16,738 bases of DNA from Anaerolineaceae bacterium (GCA_011620445.1 WOZB01000202.1:1-16738); one strand, 5' to 3'; shown: positions 6,651-14,261, counted from the first letter of the stretch. Translations and numbers: made by a program. Notes: a model not told the origin generated them from the sequence alone.

Positions 6651-7676
6651 ATGAGTGAAAAGATTTTGGAAGTTCTTTCTACCATCAGCTTGCAAGAGAA
6701 ACATATTAAGAAAATCCGTGAACTTGACTCATCTATTCACCTAAGTTCTTATTCCGGTAAAGATGTAAATTCAATTCCTGCGGAGGTGTGGGAAAAAGCA
6801 GAAGTTCTCTTAACCAACGGGAGAAACCTTCCCAAATTGGAAATGATTCCCAATCTTACCTGGGTTCAAATTTCGTTTGCGGGAGTGGAATCCTTATTGA
6901 AGTCTGACCTGGCTCATAAGCCTGGATTGGTACTGACCTCAGCCAGCGGCACGATGGTGGAAATGATGGGTGAGTATACTCTTATGGCCATGCTGATGCT
7001 GGCTCACAAGATTCCAGAGGTTATCCAACTTCAACGCAAGAAGGAGTGGGGCAATAACATGAGTAAGTCCCTGCAACCACTCGATTTGCGCGGACGAACG
7101 GTGGGAATTGTTGGGTACGGATCCATTGGGCGTGAAATTGCCCGGGTGTTGCAGCCATTTGGTATGAAAATTTTGGCGGCTAAGAAGAATGTGATGCAGT
7201 TGGAAGACGAAGGCTATACCCCGGAAGGTTTGGGAGACCCGAAGGGCAGGCTCTTTACACGTCTGTATCCGATCGAAGCCCTAAAAGGTATGTTGGGAGA
7301 GTGCGACCATGTCGTGATTACCTTACCGCATACTCCTGAAACCCATCATCTTCTTGACAAGGAAATTTTTGATGCAATGAAACCTGGGGCGTACCTTGTG
7401 AATGTAGCCCGCGGTGGCGTAATTAAAGATGAGGATTTGGTGGCAGCTCTCAAAAGCGGCCGTGTAGGTGGGGCAGTGCTGGACGTATTTGAGCCTGAAC
7501 CGCTGCCCGTGGATTCCGCGTATTGGAGTCTACCAAATGTTATTGTGACACCCCATATTTCCGGTGTTTCCGCAGACTTTTTGGATAAGGTTATCGACCT
7601 TTTTGCGGTTAATCTAAAGCGCTACCTCGGTGGACAAGCCCTCTACAATCGGGTCAACCTGGATAAAGGTTATTAA
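6651..7676 (+). CDS. D-isomer-specific 2-hydroxyacid dehydrogenase
   Basis: This 341-residue NAD(P)-dependent enzyme should interconvert a 2-keto acid or glyoxylate-like substrate with the D-2-hydroxy acid. The Rossmann loop is GYGSIG (155-160). The catalytic set appears as R254 in NVARGG, E283 in DVFEPEPLP and H302 in TPHISG, the Arg-Glu-His arrangement of the family. The residues after the second nucleotide-binding strand are AAKKN rather than an acidic residue, which hints at NADP preference (inference). A segment of about 20 residues around EDEGYTPEGLGDPKGRLF is inserted before the strand leading to CDHVVITLPHTPETHHLL. AGAAAGG (6638-6644) supports the ATG. The gene follows the AOR operon, so it could dispose of keto acids, but no shared transcript is shown. 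Substrate unknown. Confidence 0.87.
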   Translation: MSEKILEVLSTISLQEKHIKKIRELDSSIHLSSYSGKDVNSIPAEVWEKAEVLLTNGRNLPKLEMIPNLTWVQISFAGVESLLKSDLAHKPGLVLTSASGTMVEMMGEYTLMAMLMLAHKIPEVIQLQRKKEWGNNMSKSLQPLDLRGRTVGIVGYGSIGREIARVLQPFGMKILAAKKNVMQLEDEGYTPEGLGDPKGRLFTRLYPIEALKGMLGECDHVVITLPHTPETHHLLDKEIFDAMKPGAYLVNVARGGVIKDEDLVAALKSGRVGGAVLDVFEPEPLPVDSAYWSLPNVIVTPHISGVSADFLDKVIDLFAVNLKRYLGGQALYNRVNLDKGY

Positions 7677-7738
7677 ACTCCAAAACGTGCCGATGGGGTA
7701 TTTTCACCATGGGGATTAATTGGACGAGCATCAAATTC

Positions 7739-7768
7739 TTGCTTAGAACATACGTTCAATGATAAAAT
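7739..7768 (+). promoter_or_regulatory. Probable promoter giving a leaderless rarA transcript
   Basis: TAAAAT (7763-7768) lies only 6 nt before the ATG at 7775. A -10 box fires about 6-8 nt downstream, so transcription would start at or next to the A of the start codon. A partial -35 (TTGCTT, 7739-7744) is 18 nt upstream. No Shine-Dalgarno sequence precedes the ATG, which agrees with a leaderless mRNA. Confidence 0.5.
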
Positions 7769-7774
7769 CGAGCC

Positions 7775-9124
7775 ATGGACCTTTTTGATTATTCCATGCA
7801 GGACCAGCTTGAAAAAGAAGGACCTCTGGCCGCGCGTATGCGCCCGAAAACTCTGGATGAAATTGTCGGTCAGGCGCATATCATTGGGCCGGGAACCTTG
7901 CTGCGCAGGGCCATCCAGGCTGACCGTATGTTCGGCTCAATCATTCTCTGCGGTCCGCCTGGCACTGGCAAAACCACCCTGGCGCGGGTCATCGCCAACA
8001 CCACCCAGGCGCATTTTTCCAGCCTGAGCGCGGTTTTGGCCGGGGTGTCTGATCTGCGCAAAGTAATCGAAGAAGCCATTGAACGTAGAAGGCTGCACCG
8101 GCAGCGCACTATCCTATTTGTGGATGAGGTGCATCGCTGGAATAAAGCCCAGCAGGATGCCTTGCTGCCGCATGTGGAAACTGGCTTACTAACGCTCATT
8201 GGGGCCACCACCCAGAACCCCTACTTTGACGTGATCAAAGCGCTTGTTTCCCGCTCCCGCATTTTCGAACTGAAGCCTTTAACGGAAGCGGATATCATCC
8301 ACCTCCTGCAACGCGCTTTGGCCGATAAAGAACATGGTTATGGAACATTAGAAGTAAGCATCGATGCAGAAGCCATGACGCATCTGGCTCGCACGGCAGG
8401 TGGGGACGCGCGCAATGCTCTAAATGCGCTTGAGCTGGCAGTTGAAACCACTTCTCCGACTAATGGCGTCATCCACGTTGATCTGGATGTAGCCCAACAA
8501 TCCATCCAAAAACGGGCAGTGCAATACGATAAAACCGATGACCAGCACTACGATACAATTTCGGCCTTCATCAAAAGTGTGAGAGGTTCAGACCCCGATG
8601 CCGCTTTGTATTGGCTGACCAAAATGCTGGTGGCGGGTGAAGACCCGCGCTTTATCCTGCGCCGCTTGATTGTGCTGGCCAGTGAGGATATCGGCCTGGC
8701 AGATCCGATGGGAATTGTGGTGGCCACTGCTGCCGCCCAGAATTTTGAATACATTGGCATGCCCGAAGGTTGGTACCCCATTGTGGAAGCTACCTTGTAC
8801 CTGGCAACCGCACCGAAATCCAATTCCGCGACGGCGTATTTTATAGTACAGGATGAAATTGCCGAAAATGGAGCCAAGCCGGTGCCGATGCACCTGATGG
8901 ACCCAAGCCGGGATGCCCAGGGCTTTGGGCATGGGCAGGGCTACGATTACCCGCACAGCCACGAAGGACATTGGACACCGCAGCAGTATCTTCCGGATGA
9001 CCTGGCAGGCAGGCATTTCTACGAACCATCAGACCAGGGGTACGAGAAGGCAGTCCAGGCGCGCCTGAAAGCCTGGCGCGAAGGTCAGGCCGCGAAGGAT
9101 AAGAAATCCACGAAGAGTAAGTGA
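7775..9124 (+). CDS. rarA: Replication-associated recombination protein A (MgsA/RarA AAA+ ATPase)
   Basis: This 449-residue AAA+ ATPase of the RarA/MgsA/WRNIP1 family acts at stalled replication forks and is related to clamp-loader subunits. It begins PLAARMRPKTLDEIVGQ, the family's conserved N-terminus. Walker A is GPPGTGKTT (60-68) and Walker B is ILFVDEVHR with D117 and E118, followed by NKAQQDALLPHVE. Sensor 1 is IGATTQNPYFDV, and SRSRIFELKPL follows. The C-terminal half with DPDAALYWLTKMLVAGEDPRFILRRLIVLASEDIGLADP is the RarA tetramerisation region. Length is normal. The usual FVDEVHRFNK has Trp in place of Phe (W122), which is conservative. It stands alone, and there is no ribosome binding site. 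Confidence 0.95.
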   Translation: MDLFDYSMQDQLEKEGPLAARMRPKTLDEIVGQAHIIGPGTLLRRAIQADRMFGSIILCGPPGTGKTTLARVIANTTQAHFSSLSAVLAGVSDLRKVIEEAIERRRLHRQRTILFVDEVHRWNKAQQDALLPHVETGLLTLIGATTQNPYFDVIKALVSRSRIFELKPLTEADIIHLLQRALADKEHGYGTLEVSIDAEAMTHLARTAGGDARNALNALELAVETTSPTNGVIHVDLDVAQQSIQKRAVQYDKTDDQHYDTISAFIKSVRGSDPDAALYWLTKMLVAGEDPRFILRRLIVLASEDIGLADPMGIVVATAAAQNFEYIGMPEGWYPIVEATLYLATAPKSNSATAYFIVQDEIAENGAKPVPMHLMDPSRDAQGFGHGQGYDYPHSHEGHWTPQQYLPDDLAGRHFYEPSDQGYEKAVQARLKAWREGQAAKDKKSTKSK

Positions 9125-9126
9125 AC

Positions 9127-9175
9127 CCTAAACGCCCCAATTCATCATAATGCGAGGGGAGTGGCTTTTAGGTTT
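9127..9175 (+). terminator. Possible terminator of rarA
   Basis: CCTAAACGCC (9127-9136), 2 nt after the rarA stop, pairs with GGCTTTTAGG (9163-9172) with one mismatch around a 26-nt loop and is followed by only TTT. The loop is long and the T tract short, so this is a weak call. The 150-bp gap between convergent rarA and the aldo/keto reductase gene also has a 7-bp hairpin, GCCAATT (9204-9210) with AATTGGC (9218-9224), without a T tract on either side. Confidence 0.3.
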
Positions 9176-9274
9176 CAGCCTTTGAAATTTGGGCTCCCAA
9201 CATGCCAATTTAAGTTGAATTGGCGGATCAGCGATTTGCGATGCTATCAAGCCCCTCATAGGAGTTTTGAGATT

Positions 9275-10258
9275 TCAATACTCATCCGGGTCTTCGTCAA
9301 AACCTGAAAGGGCAGCCTCTATCCTGGCTAATACCTCATCATTTAACAATGGCACAATATCAATGGCTTTCATATTCTCCACCACCTGTTCGGGGCGGCT
9401 GGCGCCGGTAATCACCGAAGAGACGTTCGGATTCTTGAGCAGCCAGGCTAAAGACATTTGTGCCAAAGTAACTCCCAAATCCGCAGCGATGGGGGCAAGT
9501 TTCTCCGCCATGGCAATCTTGGCCTTATCAAGCACAGATTCGCGCATCCATTGGTAAGCTGCAAGCGTGGCACGGCTGCCTTCAGGTACAGCTCCGCCAT
9601 TGTACTTGCCCGTAAGCACACCTGAAGCAAGTGGTGAATAGGTGGTCAGCCCTATACCCGGGTGTTCGTAGAGTGGGGCAAATTCCTTCTCAACGCGAGT
9701 GCGGTGCAGCAGGTTGTACTGCGGCTGTTCCATACTTGGGGGCAGCCAGTTGTGCTTCTCAGCAATTGCGGTAGCCTCAGCTATGTCCTGCGCGTTCCAA
9801 TTGGAGGTTCCCCAATAAAATGCCTTTCCCTGGCGGATGACTTCATTGAAAGCCCAAACCGTTTCTTCGATGGGGCATTCCTTATCCTGGGTATGGGCAT
9901 AAACCAGGTCAATGTAATCAGTGTGGAAGCGCTTGAGCGAGCGGTTGACACCCTCAATGATATGTTTGCGAGACAAACCTCGCTCGTTGGGCGTATTACC
10001 GCCCCAGAAGACCTTTGTGGAAATGAGGAATTGCTCGCGTGGGATACCAAGCTGAAGTAACGCATCGCCCATGATTTCTTCGGATTTGCTCTGCATGTAA
10101 CCTTCAGCATTGTCAAAAAAGTTGACACCCAGGTCAAAAGCGGTCTTGAGGATGGTTTTTGCCTTTTCAAGATCCACCTGGTTGTGATAGGTTACCCAGG
10201 ATCCCAGTGATAGTTCAGAAATCTTCAGGCCAGATTTACCAAGATGTCGGTAGTTCAT
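9275..10258 (-). CDS. Aldo/keto reductase (voltage-gated potassium channel beta-subunit-like)
   Basis: This 327-residue NADPH-dependent reductase has a TIM-barrel fold. The catalytic tetrad of the superfamily is visible: D49 and Y54 in FFDNAEGY, K82 in ISTKVFW, and H122 in VYAHTQD. WGTSNWNAQDI and the C-terminal SVITGASRPEQVVENMKA form the cofactor-binding part. The sequence MNYRHLGKSGLKISELSLGSW and the whole-length match point to the Kv-beta/YghZ group (AKR family 6-like), which reduces aldehydes and ketones including methylglyoxal. The true substrate is unknown. AGGAGA (complement of 10262-10267) precedes the ATG. The DUF488 gene lies 11 bp upstream on the same strand, so the two form an operon. 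Confidence 0.92.
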   Translation of the reverse strand: MNYRHLGKSGLKISELSLGSWVTYHNQVDLEKAKTILKTAFDLGVNFFDNAEGYMQSKSEEIMGDALLQLGIPREQFLISTKVFWGGNTPNERGLSRKHIIEGVNRSLKRFHTDYIDLVYAHTQDKECPIEETVWAFNEVIRQGKAFYWGTSNWNAQDIAEATAIAEKHNWLPPSMEQPQYNLLHRTRVEKEFAPLYEHPGIGLTTYSPLASGVLTGKYNGGAVPEGSRATLAAYQWMRESVLDKAKIAMAEKLAPIAADLGVTLAQMSLAWLLKNPNVSSVITGASRPEQVVENMKAIDIVPLLNDEVLARIEAALSGFDEDPDEY

Positions 10259-10269
10259 AACTCTCCTAA

Positions 10270-10638
10270 TTATTGGTTTAATTTTTGTTCAAGCCAGGTT
10301 TTCAGAACCTGAGCTTGGTTGTGTACTTTATCCCTGGCAGCATAGACCAGGGTTACGTTGCCGGTTTCCAAGGCTTGTTTAACCTCGTCGATAAAAGCGG
10401 GTGAAACTGCATTTGCGTTCAGTTCCATGCGGTAGGCATCCACAAACTGGTTAAACTTTTCTGCCATGTGGCCAAAAATTACTCGCAGCTCGTTACTTGG
10501 GGCTATTGCCTTGGCCCAGGATTGGAGTTCAAGCGACTCTTTAGTTTTACCCCGCGGCCAGAGGCGATCAACAAGAATGCGGGTACCATCTTGTTCAGAC
10601 GGGGGCTCATAAGCGCGTTTAAGTTTTATCTCAGGCAT
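10270..10638 (-). CDS. DUF488 family protein (YeaO-like)
   Basis: This 122-residue protein carries the DUF488 signature RILVDRLWPRGKTKE (about residues 20-34), ELRVIFGHMAEKFNQF in the middle, and GNVTLVYAARDKVHNQAQVL near the end. The family is widespread, small and cytoplasmic, and its biochemical function is not settled. Length is normal. The ribosome binding site is CGGAG, 7 nt before the ATG on the minus strand. It is the first gene of a two-gene operon with the aldo/keto reductase, whose RBS lies in the 11-bp gap. The pairing may mean a shared stress role, but nothing in the sequence shows this. Confidence 0.85.
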   Translation of the reverse strand: MPEIKLKRAYEPPSEQDGTRILVDRLWPRGKTKESLELQSWAKAIAPSNELRVIFGHMAEKFNQFVDAYRMELNANAVSPAFIDEVKQALETGNVTLVYAARDKVHNQAQVLKTWLEQKLNQ

Positions 10639-10657
10639 ATTTCTCCGCTTTCAAGCT

Positions 10658-10663
10658 ATTTTA
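10658..10663 (-). promoter_or_regulatory. Candidate -10 box of the DUF488-aldo/keto reductase operon
   Basis: On the minus strand the sequence reads GGTAAAAT, with TAAAAT covering 10663 down to 10658 and lying 19 nt before the ATG. No good -35 is at the right distance (TTGTCA lies 20 nt away). It is the same string seen ahead of pdxS and the AOR operon. Confidence 0.3.
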
Positions 10664-10839
10664 CCTGAAGGAAGGCGTGCAATTGACAAAGGTAGAAGCT
10701 ATTGTGGTAACTGGAGACTGGCTCAAACACTTTGTAAAAGACTGAGACCACTGGTCAACTGCTCGTGCTCGGTCTGGAGACTAACCGTCCGTTACACGGC
10801 GGGCACATGCCGCACGATCACCGGTTTTCTTTCAAGTGC

Positions 10840-10908
10840 AGATTGCTCCATCGCTGGCGCTTCTAGCAATGACGAGACACTTTGTCATCGAGCTCAGCGT
10901 GGCGATCT
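10840..10908. repeat. Degenerate interspersed inverted repeat (MITE/REP-like)
   Basis: The left half runs from AGATTGC (10840-10846) to AGCAATGACGAG (10865-10876). The right half from GTCAT (10884-10888) to GCGATCT (10902-10908) is a diverged inverted copy of it. The centre pairs ATGAC (10869-10873) with GTCAT (10884-10888), and inside the left half ATTGCT (10842-10847) pairs with AGCAAT (10865-10870). The words resemble the dispersed palindromes of form GATTGCTTCG...GCAATGACG found in many bacterial genomes. It has no coding capacity and lies between divergently oriented units (DUF488 and tRNA-Glu). It appears old and degraded. Confidence 0.5.
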
Positions 10909-11065
10909 GGATGGAATAATTATGCTTTGAGAAAACCCCCGGGAGATCTAGAAAAATTCATGGAATGCTTCTCAGTATTCCCTACCAGAGAAAATGCAAA
11001 GATCTCTCGCAAGTAAACTTGGGATGAAATATTCGCTGACTGATAACACAATTCTCAAAAATTCG

Positions 11066-11094
11066 TTGACCACCTGCCACCCTTATGATATGAT
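11066..11094 (+). promoter_or_regulatory. Sigma-70-type promoter of tRNA-Glu
   Basis: TTGACC (11066-11071), 17 nt, TATGAT (11089-11094): this is the clearest promoter in the window, with five of six matches in each hexamer and ideal spacing. The -10 ends 12 nt before the first tRNA base, so the primary transcript would have a 5' leader of only a few nucleotides. The -35 lies in the second copy of a repeated word, ATTCGYTGAC (11031-11040 and 11061-11070). Confidence 0.8.
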
Positions 11095-11106
11095 TCGTGC
11101 CTCGAC

Positions 11107-11179
11107 GCCCCCATCGTCTAGTGGCCCAGGACGCGGCCCTCTCAAGGCCAAAACCGGGATTCGAATTCCCGTGGGGGCA
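11107..11179 (+). tRNA. tRNA-Glu (anticodon CUC)
   Basis: A 73-nt cloverleaf. The acceptor stem pairs GCCCCCA (11107-11113) with TGGGGGC (11172-11178), and A11179 is the discriminator. The D arm is GTC...GAC. The anticodon loop CTCTCAA (11139-11145) carries CTC at 11141-11143, flanked by T11140. The T arm is CGGGA-TTCGAAT-TCCCG (11155-11171). The outermost anticodon-stem pair is a C-A mismatch (11134/11150). CCA is not encoded and must be added after transcription. The acceptor sequence and CUC anticodon are typical of glutamate tRNA. Confidence 0.95.
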
Positions 11180-11188
11180 TCTTTTTTT
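11172..11188 (+). terminator. T-tract terminator after tRNA-Glu
   Basis: The GC-rich 3' acceptor strand of the tRNA is followed 2 nt later by T7 (11182-11188). The folded tRNA can act as the terminator hairpin, so transcription probably stops before the acyltransferase gene at 11220, which has its own -10-like box. Confidence 0.55.
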
Positions 11189-11203
11189 AAGCCATGACTG
11201 CCT

Positions 11204-11209
11204 TATAAT
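11204..11209 (+). promoter_or_regulatory. Consensus -10 box of the acyltransferase gene
   Basis: A perfect TATAAT (11204-11209) lies 10 nt before the ATG at 11220, predicting a 5' leader of about 3-5 nt. No Shine-Dalgarno sequence is present, so the transcript would be effectively leaderless. The expected -35 position is T-rich tRNA terminator sequence and does not match the consensus. Confidence 0.5.
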
Positions 11210-11219
11210 ATAAGCCCAG

Positions 11220-12317
11220 ATGCAGAGCGACAGTTACACCATCCCCTATCCCAGGAATTCTATTTTTCGAACCATTGCCAAGTGGCTTGTACGTGGTTTG
11301 CTAAAACTTCTGGCGCGCCTTAGTGTGGAAGGTTCAGAAAAAATCCCCAAGACCGGTCCCGCAATTCTGGCGGTCAATCATGTCCACGTTCTTGAAGTTG
11401 CCCTCGCAGTGGCCATCCCTGACCGGCAAGTGGAACTGATTGGCAATGGCGACATCCCTTTTGACCCAGCTTATGGTTGGTTGGCAAATGCTTATGGCTT
11501 CATCCCCGTCAAGCGCGGCTCACTCGACCGGGACGCGCTATACAAAGGGATGGACGTCTTACGGCAGGGCGGCCTTCTGGGAATCTTCCCGGAAGGGGGT
11601 ATTTGGGGTCAGGCAAATATGGACTCTCAAATTGGTGTTTCGCTAATTGCCCAACGCACTCAAACACCCGTCATCCCCATTGCCTGCGGCGGCATGAAAG
11701 GTGTCATGGGTCTAATATTGAAACTTAAACGCCCCAGCATCAGCATGAAGGTTGGAGAAGCCATTCCGCCTCCACCTGCATCCGCCAGCTACAACAAAGC
11801 AGCTCTCAAGGCACATGCAGACCTGGTGCTGAAGGAAATTCAGAATTTACTCCCTGAAAGTGAACGGTGGAATATCAGCGAAGGCGAGGAATTTGCCGTT
11901 ACTGAATTGGGTCTCGATGGCGGTGACACGCTTGATGAAATTATGCCGGAGGTTGAGGGCATAGTACTGGCAAAACTACTATCCACGCCATCGTTTCTGG
12001 ACACCTTTGACCGCAACCTGAAGATCCCGGTAGAGCCGATGCAATCCCCTGAGCGGCTTTGGCAAGCCTCCCACTGGTGCAGGAGCATTGATTCACTTCT
12101 GAGTTATAACAGTCAGAACCCTGGCTTCTTCCGCTACCGCTTTGGTATTGAAGGCGGCCTGCAGATGGGGCCGGCGCTCAGGCGGCTGCGAAAGTTCATC
12201 GAAAGGGCTAATAGCCTGCGCAAAACCTTACGCCTGCGCGTGCAGCGCTCCCGCCGCTTCCGAAACGGGGAAGTGAGCACAACCGTTTTGGAATACGAAA
12301 TTATTCCTGACAAATAG
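11220..12317 (+). CDS. PlsC-like 1-acylglycerol-3-phosphate acyltransferase with extra C-terminal domain
   Basis: This 365-residue protein has a lysophospholipid acyltransferase domain (about 20-190) that would transfer an acyl chain to lysophosphatidic acid or a related acceptor at the membrane. Motif I is NHVHVLE (53-59), so the catalytic H54 is followed at X4 by Glu59 instead of the usual Asp. Motif II appears as IPVKRG (95-100), motif III as FPEGGIW (123-129) and motif IV as VIPIACGG (151-158). A basic, hydrophobic N-terminal helix (IFRTIAKWLVRGLLKLL) may bind the membrane. Residues about 190-365 form an additional region that I do not recognise, ending in an Arg-rich stretch. Typical PlsC is 200-250 residues. 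The start is set by ATG just after a TATAAT, with no ribosome binding site. It follows tRNA-Glu and converges on recJ. Confidence 0.83.
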   Translation: MQSDSYTIPYPRNSIFRTIAKWLVRGLLKLLARLSVEGSEKIPKTGPAILAVNHVHVLEVALAVAIPDRQVELIGNGDIPFDPAYGWLANAYGFIPVKRGSLDRDALYKGMDVLRQGGLLGIFPEGGIWGQANMDSQIGVSLIAQRTQTPVIPIACGGMKGVMGLILKLKRPSISMKVGEAIPPPPASASYNKAALKAHADLVLKEIQNLLPESERWNISEGEEFAVTELGLDGGDTLDEIMPEVEGIVLAKLLSTPSFLDTFDRNLKIPVEPMQSPERLWQASHWCRSIDSLLSYNSQNPGFFRYRFGIEGGLQMGPALRRLRKFIERANSLRKTLRLRVQRSRRFRNGEVSTTVLEYEIIPDK

Positions 12318-12322
12318 GAAAC

Positions 12323-12346
12323 AAAAACCGCGCTTCGAGAACGCGG
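12323..12346 (-). terminator. Intrinsic terminator of recJ (minus strand)
   Basis: Read on the minus strand, CCGCG (12346-12342), a 9-nt loop and CGCGG (12332-12328) are followed by TTTTT (12327-12323). It lies 45 bp beyond the recJ stop and just after the acyltransferase stop. On the plus strand the hairpin is followed only by CATTTCATCC, so it can serve the acyltransferase only weakly. Confidence 0.65.
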
Positions 12347-12390
12347 CATTTCATCCTAACAAAGAATCCGCTTCCAAAATTCTTTAAAAC

Positions 12391-14097
12391 CTAATATTTG
12401 ATATCTCTGACTGAGAGTTGCGTTTCATGCCGGCCCATATATTCATTCTCTGAGAAGGTGTAGGCCAGGTCAACACGGGAGGGCAGGCTGCCAGCTAGAT
12501 TTCCCATACCAAAGGCGATCGCTGGGAAGTCCACCTGGCCAGCTTTGACGCGGAATCGCAGATGTTTGCCATCTTTTGTGGCGTTCACGTTCGTAATTGG
12601 GCAGCCGAAGCTGCAGAAAAGGGCATCAGGGTTACCGCGGCCAGTTGGCTCTAGCAGTTCTGCTGCCTGGAAGATCTCAGGCATGTCCTGGGGGGTCAGG
12701 GCTTCCAGGTTGATAGGCATGTCAATTTTGAGGAAGGGGCTAGGCCAGGGTTCGCCGACGACATCCAGGGCGATGCGATTCATTCGTTGAACGAACTCAG
12801 GGATATTGGTTTTTTGAATGGTCAGTCCAGCTGCTACAGCGTGGCCGCCATGCTTGACCAGCAGGTCATCACACAGGTCCAGGGCGGCGTTGATGTCAAA
12901 GGGCTCAATTGAACGACAGGAAGCCTTAACATAGGCTTCGGATTCGTAGCCGATAATGGTTGGTTTATAGGTGGCGTCCACCACTTTTGAAGCTGCAATG
13001 CCAACAACACCCTCATTGAAATCGGGCGAATAAACAAAAATCACATGCGTTTCGGGGTCTTCCAGCAAGGGCGAGGCCAGGGTTTGGGTGATGACTGACT
13101 CCATAATATCTTGACGCTGGCTGTTTTGACTGTCTAATTTCTGGGCCAATTCACCGGCTTGGCGTAGGTCGCGCGAAGTGAGCAGGTTAAAAGCTGCCAG
13201 GGCAGATTCCAGCCGCCCTGAGGCATTCAGGCGCGGCCCAATCTTAAATCCGATATCCCCGGTATTCAATGTATCCAGTCGGATGCGGCTGACCTGACTG
13301 AGTGAAAACAAACCCTGGCGGTTGACCTGTCGGGCTCTTTGCAAGCCTTTAAAGACCAGGGAGCGATTCTCGCCAGATAACGATACGATGTCGGCCACAC
13401 TACCGATGGCAACCAAATCCAGCCAATCTTCAGCCTGGAGGCCGTCAACCGGGAAGCTCTGCAGATAAGCTTGCACCAACTTATAGGCCACGCCCACGCC
13501 CGCAAAATCCTTAAAAGGGTAGGGATCATCAACGCGATGCGCATTGATGACGGCGTTGGCAACGGGAAGCTGTACATCCGGTTTATGATGATCCGTCACA
13601 ATGACATCCATGCCCAATTCACGGGCACGGGCAACTTCGCGGGCGGAGCGGATGCCGCAATCTACCGTGATGATTAATTGTGTGCCTTCACCGGCCAGCT
13701 GTTCCATGGCTTCCACATTCAAGCCGTAACCCTCTTCAAAACGGCTGGGGATGTAAACGCGGGCTGGTACGCCAAGGGCTGCAAAAAACTCAAAAAGCAG
13801 GGATGAAGCAGTGACCCCATCCACATCGTAATCCCCATAAATAGTAATATTCCCGCCAGTTTCAAGGGTGCAATGGATCAGGTCAACGGCAGTTTGCATA
13901 TCCCGCAGTTGGAATGGGTCGGTATTGATAGATACCTCACGCGCAATGTAAGCAAAAGCCGCCTCACGGTCTTTGATGCCGCGGTTATAGAGCAACTGCC
14001 TTAGGAAAGGAGAAAAATTTTGCAATCCCTGGCTGATCTCTTCAGGAATCTCAGGGGCAATCTTCCAGTTTTTTTGAATGCGTGGTCTTGGATTCAT
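12391..14097 (-). CDS. recJ: Single-stranded-DNA-specific exonuclease RecJ
   Basis: This 5'-3' single-strand exonuclease acts in recombinational and mismatch repair. It is 568 residues from the chosen start, a normal length. The DHH domain shows [11 protein letters not shown] (87-97, with metal ligands D89, D91 and D93), VDCGIRS near 145-151 and VTDHHKP (167-173). [11 protein letters not shown] marks the end of the DHH core, and the DHHA1 domain has [13 protein letters not shown]. The C-terminal OB-fold-like part ends in [14 protein letters not shown] chose the ATG at 14097 because AGGAG (complement of 14105-14109) lies 7 nt upstream. An in-frame TTG at 14139 would add 14 residues but lacks such a site. 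It is divergent from pdxS, with a TACAAT (complement of 14115-14120) as a possible -10. Confidence 0.95.
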   Translation of the reverse strand: MNPRPRIQKNWKIAPEIPEEISQGLQNFSPFLRQLLYNRGIKDREAAFAYIAREVSINTDPFQLRDMQTAVDLIHCTLETGGNITIYGDYDVDGVTASSLLFEFFAALGVPARVYIPSRFEEGYGLNVEAMEQLAGEGTQLIITVDCGIRSAREVARARELGMDVIVTDHHKPDVQLPVANAVINAHRVDDPYPFKDFAGVGVAYKLVQAYLQSFPVDGLQAEDWLDLVAIGSVADIVSLSGENRSLVFKGLQRARQVNRQGLFSLSQVSRIRLDTLNTGDIGFKIGPRLNASGRLESALAAFNLLTSRDLRQAGELAQKLDSQNSQRQDIMESVITQTLASPLLEDPETHVIFVYSPDFNEGVVGIAASKVVDATYKPTIIGYESEAYVKASCRSIEPFDINAALDLCDDLLVKHGGHAVAAGLTIQKTNIPEFVQRMNRIALDVVGEPWPSPFLKIDMPINLEALTPQDMPEIFQAAELLEPTGRGNPDALFCSFGCPITNVNATKDGKHLRFRVKAGQVDFPAIAFGMGNLAGSLPSRVDLAYTFSENEYMGRHETQLSVRDIKY

Positions 14098-14221
14098 TGG
14101 CTTACTCCTGCCCAATTGTAACTGAAAGAACGGCTTCAAATGTTGTTTTCCTCACCTTCCAGCTGCTGGCCTACACAAGGAAGCGCCTATGCAGAGTTTT
14201 AAATCTTGAGAGGCCGGCTGT

Positions 14222-14254
14222 GGTAAAATGCCGATATAAACACCCGTTCGGAGG
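14222..14254 (+). promoter_or_regulatory. Extended -10 promoter and RBS of pdxS
   Basis: TGGTAAAAT (14221-14229) is an extended -10 (TGn plus hexamer), which can work without a good -35; none is seen at 17-18 nt. The predicted start near 14236 leaves a short leader with GGAGG (14250-14254), 7 nt before the ATG at 14262. No riboswitch-sized leader exists. Confidence 0.55.
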
Positions 14255-14261
14255 CAATTGC

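Noticed and set aside
10994..11197. 67-residue open frame on the plus strand
   Set aside because: It runs through the tRNA-Glu promoter and the entire tRNA gene, has no ribosome binding site and no recognisable content.
14098..14139. TTG start adding 14 residues to RecJ
   Set aside because: The ATG at 14097 has AGGAG 7 nt upstream, while the TTG has none, and the added residues do not look conserved.
14082..14261. N-terminal extension of pdxS by 60 residues
   Set aside because: The extension overlaps the divergent recJ start and promoter region and has no ribosome binding site. ATG 14262 has GGAGG and gives the standard PdxS N-terminus.
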